Shown: piece by piece, positions 48,939-58,074 of the stretch
How the letters are laid out: each line of letters starts with the position of its first letter
Numbering within the stretch: the first letter of the stretch is position 1
Assembly (NCBI RefSeq): GCF_023715415.1
Contig: NZ_JAMBOB010000002.1
Span: 248,001-312,000 of the forward strand
Direction of reading: 5' to 3'
Length of the DNA: 64,000 nt
Source: Neobacillus niacini
GTDB lineage: Bacteria; Bacillota; Bacilli; Bacillales; Cytobacillaceae
Position numbers and translations under genes: made by a program
Notes under the pieces: generated by a model
The model's database searches: none
Told to the model about the DNA's origin: nothing
Seen by the model: only the letters and a program-made list of their open reading frames with translations

Positions 48939-49844
48939 ATGTTGAATCCGTCAGATAAACAAAACGGAACCGGTGAGTTTGTATCCACTCCTTTTTTCGA
49001 GAACATCATTTCAAGAACCTTGCACTATTTGAGGGCAGGTTTTCCTGTCCATTTTGTTGGACCAACAGGAGTTGGAAAATCAAGTTTAGCATTATATATT
49101 GCTAAACAACTAAAGAGAAAGGTTACCGTAATTCGTGGTCATCATGAATTATCCAACAAAGACCTATTGGGTCAGTATTCTGGAGTAAGAAAGAAAGAAA
49201 TCATTGATAACTATATTCACACTGTTTTTAAGAAAGAGCAGGAAATCAAACCTGTTTGGATTGATGGTCAACTCATAGAAGCAGTAAAAAATGGACATGT
49301 CGTAATTTATGATGAGTTTTCACGTTCCCTTCCTGAAGCGAATAATATATTTTTATCCCTATTAGAGGAAAAGGTTTTGCCTCTTTATGGAAATGGAAAG
49401 AATTCATTTATTAAATGTCATCCCGACTTTTTAATCATTTTTACCAGTAATCCCGATGAGTATGCTGGAACCTTTCATACACAGGACGCACTTTTAGATC
49501 GACTTATTACCATCCATTTAGATTCTTGCGACAGGGAAACAGAGATAGAAATTCTAAACCAAAAAACAGGACTAAAAAAACATGAAGCAGAGGAAGTAGT
49601 TAGGCTGGTTACCAATCTAAGGTCTTATGGTAATGGATTTTGTCCTAGTTTACGAGCCACAATCATGATTGCGGCTGTTGCAAAAAAATCAAACATTGAA
49701 ATAACTCCAACGGATATCCAATATCAGGCACTTTGTATGGATGTATTAATAAGACCAATGACTCAAATTCTTCCGAAACAGCCACCTGTGAAAATAAGGG
49801 AACTAATACTAAAGGAAATTCTGAGAAGGGAAGAAAAAAAATGA
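48939..49844 (+). CDS. gvpN: Gas vesicle AAA+ ATPase GvpN
   Basis: This 301-residue MoxR-related AAA+ protein has Walker A GPTGVGKSS (41-49), Walker B VVIYDEFSRSLPEANN, sensor-1 LIIFTSNPDEYAGT and an arginine-finger region DALLDRLITI. GvpN is required for gas vesicles to grow to full width. AAGGAGGAAAA precedes the ATG, and the stop overlaps gvpF by 4 bp. Confidence 0.95.
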   Translation: MLNPSDKQNGTGEFVSTPFFENIISRTLHYLRAGFPVHFVGPTGVGKSSLALYIAKQLKRKVTVIRGHHELSNKDLLGQYSGVRKKEIIDNYIHTVFKKEQEIKPVWIDGQLIEAVKNGHVVIYDEFSRSLPEANNIFLSLLEEKVLPLYGNGKNSFIKCHPDFLIIFTSNPDEYAGTFHTQDALLDRLITIHLDSCDRETEIEILNQKTGLKKHEAEEVVRLVTNLRSYGNGFCPSLRATIMIAAVAKKSNIEITPTDIQYQALCMDVLIRPMTQILPKQPPVKIRELILKEILRREEKK

Positions 49845-50599
49845 GTACACAAGATGGTGTGTACATTTTTTGTGCGATACGAGAAAAGACGCCTAAGAAA
49901 TTTGGAACCGTTCATGTAAATGAAAGAAAAAGCGGTGTTTATACCATCCATTTCGAAAATGTAGCAATGGTGGTATCCAAAGTTTCAGGAGAGGTTTTAC
50001 CCACACGGAACAATTTAATGGCCCATCAACAAACAATCACGGAAGTAATGAAACAATATAGCGTCATTCCATTCAGTTTTGGAAATGTATTTCACTCCAA
50101 AAACGATGTTCTTTTAATTATGAAACACTTAAATGAGGAGTTCGAAAAATTGTTTTCGCATTTAGAAAACAAAATGGAAGTAGGCTTAAAAGTAATTCCG
50201 AAGAAAGAATGGCTTGAACAGGAGATGAAGAATAATCCGATATTAAATGAGTGGAAAACCAAGAAGAAAGACCACGCTGATCCTGCTTCATTTTATGAGC
50301 AGATACAACTAGGTGAGCAAGCCCAAAATTTCATTCTTCATTTAGAGGAGAAAGCGGCTGCAGAAATTTTTGAATCATTGCTTGAGCTTGCGGAAGCAGG
50401 AAAGCAGAATAAAACCATCCCAGGAAAAACACTGTTAAATGCTGCCTTTCTAATTGATTCTAGTAATGAAGAATCTTTTGATAAGAAGATAAATGATCTC
50501 TATGAAATATGGAAGGATAAAGCGGAGTTTAAGTATTCTGGCCCATGGCCAGCATACAACTTTGTGAATATCCGTTTAAGGATTGAAGGGGAATTATGA
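49841..50599 (+). CDS. gvpF: Gas vesicle protein GvpF
   Basis: This 252-residue GvpF/GvpL-family protein starts at ATG 49841 (ATGA overlap with gvpN), reading MSTQDGVYIFCAIREKTPKK. Family features are VIPFSFGNVFHSKNDV in the N-terminal half, a long coiled helical middle and the C-terminal FKYSGPWPAYNFVNIRL. GvpF binds GvpA monomers and helps start vesicle assembly. Its stop overlaps gvpG by 4 bp. Confidence 0.95.
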   Translation: MSTQDGVYIFCAIREKTPKKFGTVHVNERKSGVYTIHFENVAMVVSKVSGEVLPTRNNLMAHQQTITEVMKQYSVIPFSFGNVFHSKNDVLLIMKHLNEEFEKLFSHLENKMEVGLKVIPKKEWLEQEMKNNPILNEWKTKKKDHADPASFYEQIQLGEQAQNFILHLEEKAAAEIFESLLELAEAGKQNKTIPGKTLLNAAFLIDSSNEESFDKKINDLYEIWKDKAEFKYSGPWPAYNFVNIRLRIEGEL

Positions 50600-50829
50600 T
50601 ATTCAAAATATTTACTTTGCCCATTCGTTCACTCATTAAACTTGGTGAAAAAATCAACAAAGAGGTAGATCAAGAACTTTACGACCTCACTTATATTCAA
50701 CAACAGTTGATTGAACTGCATATGATGTACGATATGGAGGAAATTGATGAAATCGCCTATATAGAAAAAGAACAAGAATTACTTAATCGGTACAAAATTG
50801 CCAAAGAACGAGAAAAAAATGAATATTAA
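50596..50829 (+). CDS. gvpG: Gas vesicle protein GvpG
   Basis: This 77-residue acidic helical protein reads LPIRSLIKLGEKINKEVDQE and YDLTYIQQQLIELHMMYDME, the pattern of GvpG, an accessory protein needed for assembly and found with GvpF and GvpL. Translationally coupled to gvpF by a 4-bp overlap. Confidence 0.92.
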   Translation: MIFKIFTLPIRSLIKLGEKINKEVDQELYDLTYIQQQLIELHMMYDMEEIDEIAYIEKEQELLNRYKIAKEREKNEY

Positions 50830-50855
50830 TTCCTTGTTTAAAGGAGGAGGTCTGT

Positions 50856-51674
50856 ATGACACATATTACGGCTGAAACTGATTTTCTCTATTTGTATGGT
50901 ATCATCCTTGCAAAGGAACTAAAGGATGCTGAAATCCCTGCCATTATTGGAATCGATCAAAAGAGAGCCTCAGTCATTCCCTATAAAGAACTAGCTGCAG
51001 TAATTACCCCAGTTAATCCCCTGAATTTTTCCCAGCAGTATATTGATCAACAGCTAAAAAATACTGAATGGCTTAAGGAAAAAGCATTTCATCATCATGA
51101 ATGTATTTCGGTTTTGTATAGCCAGTTTACCGTCCTCCCAATGTCATTTTGTACAATTTTTCAAAAAGAAGAGAATTTAAAAAGCTTACTACACGAGCAA
51201 TACGACGTGATTCTTCAAAAGTTAAATGCCCTGAAAAATATGCAGGAAATGAATGTGAAAATTTATTGCAACCCAGAACAGGCATTTTCCTATGTGGTAA
51301 ATCAAAATCGAGCAGTATTGGAGTTAAGAGAAAACATCGTAACGATGCCAAAGGGAAAACAATTTATTATGAAAAAGAAGCTGAATCAATTGATAGCTTC
51401 TCAATTAGAAGAAGAACAATCTGGGTGGTGGCATCGGATTGAGCAGGAGTTACAGTTATTATTCGTGGAGTCAAAGCTTCGAAAAAATTGGGGAAGAGAG
51501 ATAACCGAACGAAGTGACGATATGATTGTAAACTGTGATTTTTTACTAGATAAAAAGAAAACAGAGTCATTTTTAAATAAGATTCTCGAATTGGAACATG
51601 AATACGCAGAATTAGGATGTACCTTTGAAGTAAGCGGACCCTGGCCGCCATATCATTTTTCAAAGGAGAAATAA
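50856..51674 (+). CDS. gvpL: Gas vesicle protein GvpL
   Basis: This 272-residue paralogue of GvpF has the same family segments: LYGIILAKELKDAEIPAIIG at the N-terminus, VLPMSFCTIFQKEENLKSLL and the C-terminal FEVSGPWPPYHFSKEK. GvpL is thought to bridge several Gvp proteins at the assembly site. AAAGGAGGAGG precedes the ATG. The next gene begins 2 bp after its stop. Confidence 0.95.
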   Translation: MTHITAETDFLYLYGIILAKELKDAEIPAIIGIDQKRASVIPYKELAAVITPVNPLNFSQQYIDQQLKNTEWLKEKAFHHHECISVLYSQFTVLPMSFCTIFQKEENLKSLLHEQYDVILQKLNALKNMQEMNVKIYCNPEQAFSYVVNQNRAVLELRENIVTMPKGKQFIMKKKLNQLIASQLEEEQSGWWHRIEQELQLLFVESKLRKNWGREITERSDDMIVNCDFLLDKKKTESFLNKILELEHEYAELGCTFEVSGPWPPYHFSKEK

Positions 51675-51676
51675 AG

Positions 51677-51907
51677 ATGGAACAGTATCATCTATTTCAA
51701 AATAAAGAAATGACACTGTTGGACCTCTTGGATGGAATTATTGATACGGGCGTAGTTGTTAGTGGAGAAATACTCATATCGGTTGCGAATATCGATTTAA
51801 TTGTTGTGGACCTTAAACTGCTTATTTCATCGATTGAAAGCGCCTTTGGACCTTATGAACGAAAAATTGTCGAGGAGGTAAGAGAGGATGGAGAGATTAC
51901 CAATTGA
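51677..51907 (+). CDS. gvpS: Gas vesicle protein GvpS (GvpA family)
   Basis: This 76-residue GvpA-like protein has LLDLLDGIIDTGVVVSGEIL and VANIDLIVVDLKLLISSIES, the GvpA fold with the divergence typical of GvpS/GvpM minor wall proteins that may form the tips. It overlaps gvpK by 20 bp. Confidence 0.9.
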   Translation: MEQYHLFQNKEMTLLDLLDGIIDTGVVVSGEILISVANIDLIVVDLKLLISSIESAFGPYERKIVEEVREDGEITN

Positions 51908-52151
51908 TTCTAATCAAGTCGAGCAAGGGTTAGCAAAATTAGTCCTTACAATCATTGAACTACTCCGTCAGCTTATGGAAAGGCAGGCGATGCGGAGAGT
52001 GGAAAATGATTCATTAACTGATGAACAAATGGAAGAATTAGGTTTAACATTAATGAGACTGGAAGAAAAAATGGAAGAATTAAAGCTAGTTTTTGGTTTA
52101 GAAAATGAGGATCTCAATATTGAATTGGGCCCATTAGGAAAACTGCTTTAA
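51888..52151 (+). CDS. gvpK: Gas vesicle protein GvpK
   Basis: This 87-residue helical protein matches GvpK: NQVEQGLAKLVLTIIELLRQ, then LMERQAMRRVENDSLTDEQM and EELGLTLMRLEEKMEELK. GvpK is essential for vesicle assembly in B. megaterium. The start lies within gvpS, a coupling overlap. Confidence 0.94.
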   Translation: MERLPIDSNQVEQGLAKLVLTIIELLRQLMERQAMRRVENDSLTDEQMEELGLTLMRLEEKMEELKLVFGLENEDLNIELGPLGKLL

Positions 52152-52172
52152 TCGCAGATTAGGAGGGGTCAT

Positions 52173-52571
52173 ATGCCCATACATCACCCGCCGCAATCAT
52201 CGAATTTACTTGATGTTCTTGAAAAGATTCTTGATAAAGGAGTCGTCATCGCTGGGGATATAAAAATATCTTTGGCAGATGTTGATTTGTTAACAATAAA
52301 AATTAGGCTTCTGGTTGCCTCTGTAGACAAAGCGAGAGAAATAGGCATGGATTGGTGGGAAAAAGATCCATATTATTCCTCAAAAGGCATAATGGCAGAA
52401 AAGGAACGTGCTCAATTACAGGAAAGAATTCATCGGTTAGAGCAGCTGGTTGAGAAAAATACAATACCACTTCCAGTGAGGGAGAAACCCATTCCCATCT
52501 TGAATGAAGAAAGCTCATCTTCAACTTTTCAGAATTCATCTCCCGTTCATATGGATGAAAGTTCATCATAA
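52173..52571 (+). CDS. gvpJ: Gas vesicle protein GvpJ (GvpA family)
   Basis: The protein has 132 residues: a GvpA-like domain ([40 protein letters not shown]) followed by a hydrophilic tail with a short coiled helix and Ser-rich end (LNEESSSSTFQNSS). GvpJ is a minor wall component. It is the last recognisable gas-vesicle gene; gvpT and gvpU, which follow in B. megaterium, are absent, as are gvpP, gvpQ and gvpR. Confidence 0.93.
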   Translation: MPIHHPPQSSNLLDVLEKILDKGVVIAGDIKISLADVDLLTIKIRLLVASVDKAREIGMDWWEKDPYYSSKGIMAEKERAQLQERIHRLEQLVEKNTIPLPVREKPIPILNEESSSSTFQNSSPVHMDESSS

Positions 52572-52589
52572 TTCAGTAAAAAATTTTTG

Positions 52590-52615
52590 AAAGAGGAGTT
52601 ATGCTCCTCTTTTTG
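52590..52615. terminator. Terminator after gvpJ
   Basis: AAAGAGGAG and CTCCTCTTT form a perfect stem around TTATG followed by TT, between convergent genes. Confidence 0.9.
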
Positions 52616-52627
52616 CTCGGACTTTTC

Positions 52628-53038
52628 CTAAACAATCTTCATTACCTTACCAAACGGTGCTTTTGGAACAAATTCTGTCGGTACCAGCCAATACACCTCA
52701 AATGGAACTTGCATGTCCTCTGGTAAAAAACCTGTTAAATCAGTGATATAAAAAACCGTTTCAATTTTCTCTTCTTCTGCCCACTCAAGTGCTAAAGTAT
52801 AGGAAGCTTTGCCGTGCGTGTGGTACTTTATTTCTGAACCTTCCGTAATGGGCTCTGTTGTCCGTATTTTAAAATCGGCTTGAATGAGTGTAGTTTCAGG
52901 AGTCAGCTCTTTGAAAAATGTTACAACATTTGCGATGAGATCAATTTTTGTTTCATTTGTGGAGGTGTCCACGACTAAAGCCAGTCTTTTACCTTGTCGG
53001 TCCTGTACAATTTTTAGTAAATTCTTGTGCCATTTCAT
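52628..53038 (-). CDS. Stand-alone VWA-like domain protein (DUF2201 C-terminal type)
   Basis: This 136-residue protein resembles only the C-terminal VWA-like half of DUF2201 metallopeptidase-related proteins: LALVVDTSTNETKIDLIANV, a partial MIDAS (D-T-S-T-N in place of DxSxS), FYITDLTGFLPEDMQ and the terminal VPKAPFGKVMKIV. The N-terminal domain is missing. VWA proteins often pair with MoxR-type ATPases, and GvpN of that family is encoded nearby, but on the other strand. The ATG at 53038 follows GAGGGG at somewhat long spacing. It could also be a remnant. Confidence 0.65.
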   Translation of the reverse strand: MKWHKNLLKIVQDRQGKRLALVVDTSTNETKIDLIANVVTFFKELTPETTLIQADFKIRTTEPITEGSEIKYHTHGKASYTLALEWAEEEKIETVFYITDLTGFLPEDMQVPFEVYWLVPTEFVPKAPFGKVMKIV

Positions 53039-53223
53039 CCCTAGTTTTTCCCCTCTCTTCAATAGTCACAAAAATTATTATGCGCATAATGAACCTATGA
53101 ATTCGATTAAAATATTTTCATTTTATGTATAAGATCTTTAAACCGAAAACAGTTGTAGAATATCATATAGGATGTATACTTTTATTATATTAGTAGCACT
53201 ATTTTTAGATGGGAGGAATTTCA

Positions 53224-54705
53224 ATGGAAGGCAAATGGCTGATTGCAGACCGTGATTTAAATGAGCGAGAGGGATTAAAATGGCTGTTAAAATCATCCTC
53301 CATACCTGTGTCTACAATCCTATTGGCCTCCAATTATCAAGACTTTATTGTTTCTTTTGAGAAAGATTCACCGGATATTATCTTATTAGAACTAGATATG
53401 GTTACAAGTGATAATTGGTCTAGTTTCAGAGAATTAGTGCAAATCTATCAACCTATATTGCTAATTACGAGTGCAGAGGCTACCTTTGAAAAAGCTCGTT
53501 TAGCGATTGACCTTCAAGCCATCGAACTAATGATTAAACCCTTTTCTGCGACAAAGGTGAAGTCTGCTTATCAAAAGGCAACAAAAGCACTGGATAAAAA
53601 AAAGGATACAAAAGCATCTCCTCATCTACCATTCAATAAGGACTTATCGTATGAAGCTCTTTTTATTTCTGAGCGCCCAGTTTCAGAGGACTATATCATA
53701 ACTGCTTTTAAAATTGAAAATACAAAGAACCTTGATGTACTGTATTCCTTCTTAACAGATTATCCATTTAGGGAGATTCATGGGATATTCCCTTTAAACG
53801 ATATGGTGGTTCTTTTATTTAAAGAAACTTGCCAGAGTAGTAAAGAACAATGCCAAAAGGCCATGAGGAAATGGGATGAAGAATTCTCTGACACGCTTGC
53901 TATTGTGGTTCGTACCAATAAGTCACCACAAGAAAACCTTAAAGAAAAATTTCATGAAACAGTAAAAATGCTGGAATTTACTTATTATCGCGGCTATCGA
54001 CAAATTGTGGAGTTTTCATACACTCCTAAATGGATACATATCGATCCTTTTTTGGCACCCCCTGAACAAAGGGGTTGGGTGGACATGCTGACAAATCATG
54101 ATATCGAAGGTATAAAAAGATGGCTTTACAATGAATTTCTCCAAATGGAAGATCCTTATCCAGATCCGGGGCTGGTAAGAATTAGGCTGACGAGCATCTT
54201 AGCGCAAATAAGACGATTTATGAAGACCTACGAGTTAGATGAACAGCAAAATTACGAAAATGAATATCGCCATATCTTCCATTCCATTTTGTATGATAGT
54301 GTGCTCTATCGGTCAGTTCAAAATTTAATCCTATTTGTTCAAAAATTATTTTTAGCAGCAGGAACGAATCCTCAGATGTTCAAACAAGACCTCATTGAGC
54401 GCGGGATTGCTTTTATAGAGTCCAATTTCACTAACAAGGACCTAAAACTAGAGGATGTAGCAAAGTATGTCGACCGAAATTCATCTTATTTCAGTCACTT
54501 GCTCATCTCAAAGACAGGCAGAGGCTTTACGGACATCCTTTCAGGAATAAGACTAAAGGAAGCGAAAAGGTACTTACTTGAAACCAATAAGCCAGTAAAG
54601 GAAGTAGCAATGCTGGTAGGTTTCCATAATCCCAATTACTTTAGCAGAATATTCAAAGAAGTAGTCGGAGTCTCGCCGAGAGAATATCGGATGAATAAAA
54701 AGTGA
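53224..54705 (+). CDS. YesN-like response regulator with AraC DNA-binding domain, degenerate receiver
   Basis: This 493-residue protein has an N-terminal receiver-like domain (1-120) in which the phosphorylated Asp is replaced by Glu (E56 in DIILLELDMV), with the acidic pair D9-D11 and the Lys in LMIKPFS kept. A long middle domain follows, then an AraC/XylS double helix-turn-helix (LEDVAKYVDRNSSYFSHLLI, VKEVAMLVGFHNPNYFSRIF, KEVVGVSPREYR). No sensor kinase is adjacent. Glu can mimic phospho-Asp, so it may be constitutively active. ATG at 53224 has GGGAGGA six nt upstream. Confidence 0.88.
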   Translation: MEGKWLIADRDLNEREGLKWLLKSSSIPVSTILLASNYQDFIVSFEKDSPDIILLELDMVTSDNWSSFRELVQIYQPILLITSAEATFEKARLAIDLQAIELMIKPFSATKVKSAYQKATKALDKKKDTKASPHLPFNKDLSYEALFISERPVSEDYIITAFKIENTKNLDVLYSFLTDYPFREIHGIFPLNDMVVLLFKETCQSSKEQCQKAMRKWDEEFSDTLAIVVRTNKSPQENLKEKFHETVKMLEFTYYRGYRQIVEFSYTPKWIHIDPFLAPPEQRGWVDMLTNHDIEGIKRWLYNEFLQMEDPYPDPGLVRIRLTSILAQIRRFMKTYELDEQQNYENEYRHIFHSILYDSVLYRSVQNLILFVQKLFLAAGTNPQMFKQDLIERGIAFIESNFTNKDLKLEDVAKYVDRNSSYFSHLLISKTGRGFTDILSGIRLKEAKRYLLETNKPVKEVAMLVGFHNPNYFSRIFKEVVGVSPREYRMNKK

Positions 54706-54706
54706 T

Positions 54707-54736
54707 AAGACTCAGAATATATTGAGTCTTATTTTT
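54707..54736 (+). terminator. Terminator after AraC-type regulator
   Basis: AAGACTCA and TGAGTCTT pair around GAATATAT, followed by ATTTTTA. Confidence 0.82.
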
Positions 54737-54921
54737 AGGCTGTGTTAAAGGATACTGTTGATTTTAGAACCTGTTGATTGGAGCGGAAGGCGCTTGACTC
54801 CTGCGGGATGCACGAGCTGAGTGAGACCCCACAGGAGCGAAGCTGCGAGGAGGCTCACGGGCGAGCCCGCGGAAAGCATAGCGCCTGGAGCGCAAATCAA
54901 CAGCCTAGTTTAACACAGCCT
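54737..54921. repeat. 185-bp GC-rich palindromic repeat (Bacillus-type intergenic element)
   Basis: Outer arms AGGCTGTGTTAAA (54737-54749) and TTTAACACAGCCT (54909-54921) are perfect inverted repeats, with GTTGATT/AATCAAC as a second pair inside. The core contains GGAGCGGAAGGCGCTTGACT, CCTGCGGGA and a matching GCGCCTGGAGCG on the far side, and is markedly GC-rich for this AT-rich genome. It resembles the high-copy intergenic repeats seen in many Bacillus genomes. It has no ORF and lies upstream of hutU. Confidence 0.8.
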
Positions 54922-55089
54922 ATTTTTTATAAAAAAATTACATTTTTCTAAAAATAATATAGTTATAGGCTAAAAATAAACGAGTTATATAGATAAAAAG
55001 TGCTAATTTTCTAATGATTGATTTGTATTTTTCAGAAGATTTTATTTTTATAATAAAGGAGAGATATAAGAAATAGAGGAGTGAATAGT

Positions 55090-56763
55090 ATGGAAGCTGG
55101 TACATCGAAATCAAGAGTAATTAAGAATTATAAAGGGACAGAATTACATGCAAAAGGCTGGATTCAAGAGGCTGCCCTAAGAATGTTAATGAACAACCTT
55201 GACCAAGAAGTAGCAGAACGTCCAGAGGATTTAGTCGTTTACGGTGGAATTGGAAAGGCAGCACGTAATTGGGAATCCTATGAGAAAATCGTAAAATCGC
55301 TGCTTGAATTAGAAAGTGATGAAACCTTAATGATTCAATCAGGTAAACCTGTAGCTGTTTTCAAATCACATAAAGATGCACCACGTGTACTACTGGCAAA
55401 CTCCAATTTAGTACCTGCCTGGGCAAATTGGGAGCATTTCCATGAGCTAGATAAAAAAGGGCTAATGATGTACGGGCAAATGACAGCAGGAAGCTGGATT
55501 TATATTGGGACGCAAGGGATTGTCCAAGGAACCTACGAAACGTTCGCGGAGCTTGCACGGCAAGAATTCAGCGGATCATTAAAGCATACGATTACATTAA
55601 CAGCAGGACTTGGCGGTATGGGTGGCGCACAGCCATTAGCGGTAACCATGAATGATGGGGTATGCCTGGCGATTGATGTCGATGAAACAAGAGTAGATCG
55701 TAGAATTGAAACCGCTTACCTTGACGTAAAAACGAGCGATTTAGAAGAGGCTATTCATCTCGCAATCGAGGCAAAGAAAGCTGGAAAGGCATTATCAATT
55801 GGCTTGATTGGAAATGCTGCCCAGCTGCTGCCGATTATGATTGAAAAAGGGTTTAACCCGGATGTGTTAACAGATCAAACCTCTGCTCATGACCCATTAA
55901 ATGGGTATGTTCCAGTGGGTTATAGCTTAGAAGAAGCAGCTGAGCTTAGAAAAGAAGACCCTTCTAAATATGTAAAACTATCAAAGCAAAGCATGGCCAT
56001 CCATGTAAAGGCAATGCTGAAGATGCAGGAAAAAGGCGCTATCACTTTTGACTATGGCAATAACATTCGTCAGGTGGCAAAGGATGAGGGTGTAGAAAAT
56101 GCGTTTGATTTCCCAGGCTTCGTTCCTGCTTATATCCGTCCGTTATTTTGCGAAGGAAAAGGACCTTTCCGCTGGGCGGCATTATCTGGTGACCCTGAGG
56201 ATATTCGAAAAATCGATGCGGCGCTGCTTCGTGAGTTCAAGGAAGATGAGCACCTATGTAAGTGGGTAAGAATGGCACAGGAAAAAATCAGCTTCCAGGG
56301 GCTGCCTGCTCGTATTTGCTGGCTGGGTTACGGGGATCGTGCCCACTTTGGCAGGATAATTAATGACATGGTAGCTTCTGGTGAGGTTTCAGCACCAATT
56401 GTGATTGGCCGCGATCATTTAGACGCTGGTTCTGTTGCATCTCCTAACCGTGAGACGGAAGCAATGAGGGACGGGAGTGATGCAGTTTCTGACTGGCCAA
56501 TCCTCAATGCGATGATCAACGCTGTCGGTGGTGCTAGCTGGGTTTCGCTCCACCATGGCGGTGGTGTAGGAATGGGTTATTCTCAGCATTCAGGGATGGT
56601 TATTGTTGCAGATGGAACCAAGGATGCAGAAGTACGATTACAGCGGGTATTAACAACTGATCCTGGGATGGGCGTTGTTCGTCATGCGGATGCAGGCTAT
56701 GAACTGGCGATTAAGACAGCAAAGGAAAAAGGCATCAAAATGCCAATGCTGAATCAAGACTAA
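55090..56763 (+). CDS. hutU: Urocanate hydratase
   Basis: This 557-residue enzyme converts urocanate to 4-imidazolone-5-propionate, using bound NAD+ as electrophile. Motifs are [32 protein letters not shown], and [19 protein letters not shown] with the conserved Cys, then [20 protein letters not shown] and [17 protein letters not shown]. The ATG at 55090 was preferred over a GTG at 55081, which abuts the GAGGAG ribosome site. First gene of hutUIG; hutH (histidase) and hutP are not in the window. Confidence 0.97.
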   Translation: MEAGTSKSRVIKNYKGTELHAKGWIQEAALRMLMNNLDQEVAERPEDLVVYGGIGKAARNWESYEKIVKSLLELESDETLMIQSGKPVAVFKSHKDAPRVLLANSNLVPAWANWEHFHELDKKGLMMYGQMTAGSWIYIGTQGIVQGTYETFAELARQEFSGSLKHTITLTAGLGGMGGAQPLAVTMNDGVCLAIDVDETRVDRRIETAYLDVKTSDLEEAIHLAIEAKKAGKALSIGLIGNAAQLLPIMIEKGFNPDVLTDQTSAHDPLNGYVPVGYSLEEAAELRKEDPSKYVKLSKQSMAIHVKAMLKMQEKGAITFDYGNNIRQVAKDEGVENAFDFPGFVPAYIRPLFCEGKGPFRWAALSGDPEDIRKIDAALLREFKEDEHLCKWVRMAQEKISFQGLPARICWLGYGDRAHFGRIINDMVASGEVSAPIVIGRDHLDAGSVASPNRETEAMRDGSDAVSDWPILNAMINAVGGASWVSLHHGGGVGMGYSQHSGMVIVADGTKDAEVRLQRVLTTDPGMGVVRHADAGYELAIKTAKEKGIKMPMLNQD

Positions 56764-56775
56764 GAGGTGATAGGG

Positions 56776-58074
56776 TTGGGTCATCCAATTTTTATAAGAA
56801 ATGCTTCTCAGCTCGTGACATTACAGGGGAGTTCACAGGCTCCCCTCGTAAAGGAAGCGATGTCTGAGCTGGGTGTTATTGAAAATGGCAGTGTTTGGAT
56901 TGAGAATGGAGTCATTTGTGCTGTAGGTACAGATGAGGCGCTTTTTGAAAAATATGGAGAACGTTTAGGTGAAGTGGAGATTGTGGATGCAGGTGGAAAG
57001 CTTGTAACACCAGGACTAGTAGACCCTCATACTCATCTTGTTTTTGCCGGAAGCAGGGAAAATGAGTTTAATATGAGGCTTCAAGGAGCCACTTACATGG
57101 AAATCATGAATAGTGGCGGTGGAATTCATGCCACGACGAGAAGGACAAAGTCAGCCTCTCATGAAGAGCTTTTTAAAGAGAGCTTTGAACGCTTAAATCA
57201 ATTCCTCCGTCACGGCGTGACAACGGTTGAAGCGAAAAGCGGCTATGGAATGGAGTGGGAAACGGAGCTTAAACAGCTTGAGGTTGCGAAATTGCTCAAT
57301 GAAAAGCATGTTATTGATGTGGTTCCTACCTTTATGGGTGCTCACGCCATTCCAAAAGAGTACAAAGAAAATCCTGATCAATTTGTAGAGTTGCTCATTA
57401 ATGAATTGATTCCAAAGGTAGCGGAGCTCGGGTTAGCAGAATTCAATGATGTTTTTTGTGAACATGGTGTATTTACCCCTGAGCAGTCGAGGCGGATTCT
57501 TGAGGCAGGAAAGCGTCACGGATTGATCGCTAAAATTCATGCCGATGAAATCGAACCATATGAAGGAGCAGAACTAGCTGCAGAAGTTGGAGCGATTTCT
57601 GCAGACCATTTATTAAGAGCGTCTGAAAAAGGGATGAAAGCGATGGCTGAAAAAGGTGTGGTTGGAGTGCTACTACCGGGGACAGCCTACTTTTTAATGG
57701 CAGAATCAGCAAATGGTCGAAAAATGATTGACATTGGGGTACCTGTTGCATTGTCGACCGATTGTAACCCTGGTTCCTCACCAACAGTGTCATTGCCTTT
57801 TATTATGAATCTTGGCTGTTTGAAAATGGGGATGACGCCTGCAGAAGTGATAACTGCCGCAACTATCAATGCTGCACATGCGATTAATCGCGGTCAGGAA
57901 ATAGGCAGTATAGAGGTTGGTAAAAAAGCCGACATTACGATTTTTAATGTGGATAATTATATGAAACTGCAATACTCATATGGGGTAAATCATACACATA
58001 CAGTCGTGAAGTCTGGAAAGGTCGTTGTTAGGGGAGGTCAATTACTTGAAGAGCTTTCTCTATCCAAAAATTAA
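56776..58074 (+). CDS. hutI: Imidazolonepropionase
   Basis: This 432-residue amidohydrolase opens 4-imidazolone-5-propionate to N-formimidoyl-glutamate. Metal-binding and catalytic motifs are DPHTHLVFAGSREN (HxH), KIHADEIEPYEG, ISADHLL and STDCNPGSSP. The TTG at 56776 has GAGGTGAT six nt upstream; an upstream GTG lies inside that site. Its 3' end overlaps hutG by 29 bp. Confidence 0.97.
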   Translation: MGHPIFIRNASQLVTLQGSSQAPLVKEAMSELGVIENGSVWIENGVICAVGTDEALFEKYGERLGEVEIVDAGGKLVTPGLVDPHTHLVFAGSRENEFNMRLQGATYMEIMNSGGGIHATTRRTKSASHEELFKESFERLNQFLRHGVTTVEAKSGYGMEWETELKQLEVAKLLNEKHVIDVVPTFMGAHAIPKEYKENPDQFVELLINELIPKVAELGLAEFNDVFCEHGVFTPEQSRRILEAGKRHGLIAKIHADEIEPYEGAELAAEVGAISADHLLRASEKGMKAMAEKGVVGVLLPGTAYFLMAESANGRKMIDIGVPVALSTDCNPGSSPTVSLPFIMNLGCLKMGMTPAEVITAATINAAHAINRGQEIGSIEVGKKADITIFNVDNYMKLQYSYGVNHTHTVVKSGKVVVRGGQLLEELSLSKN

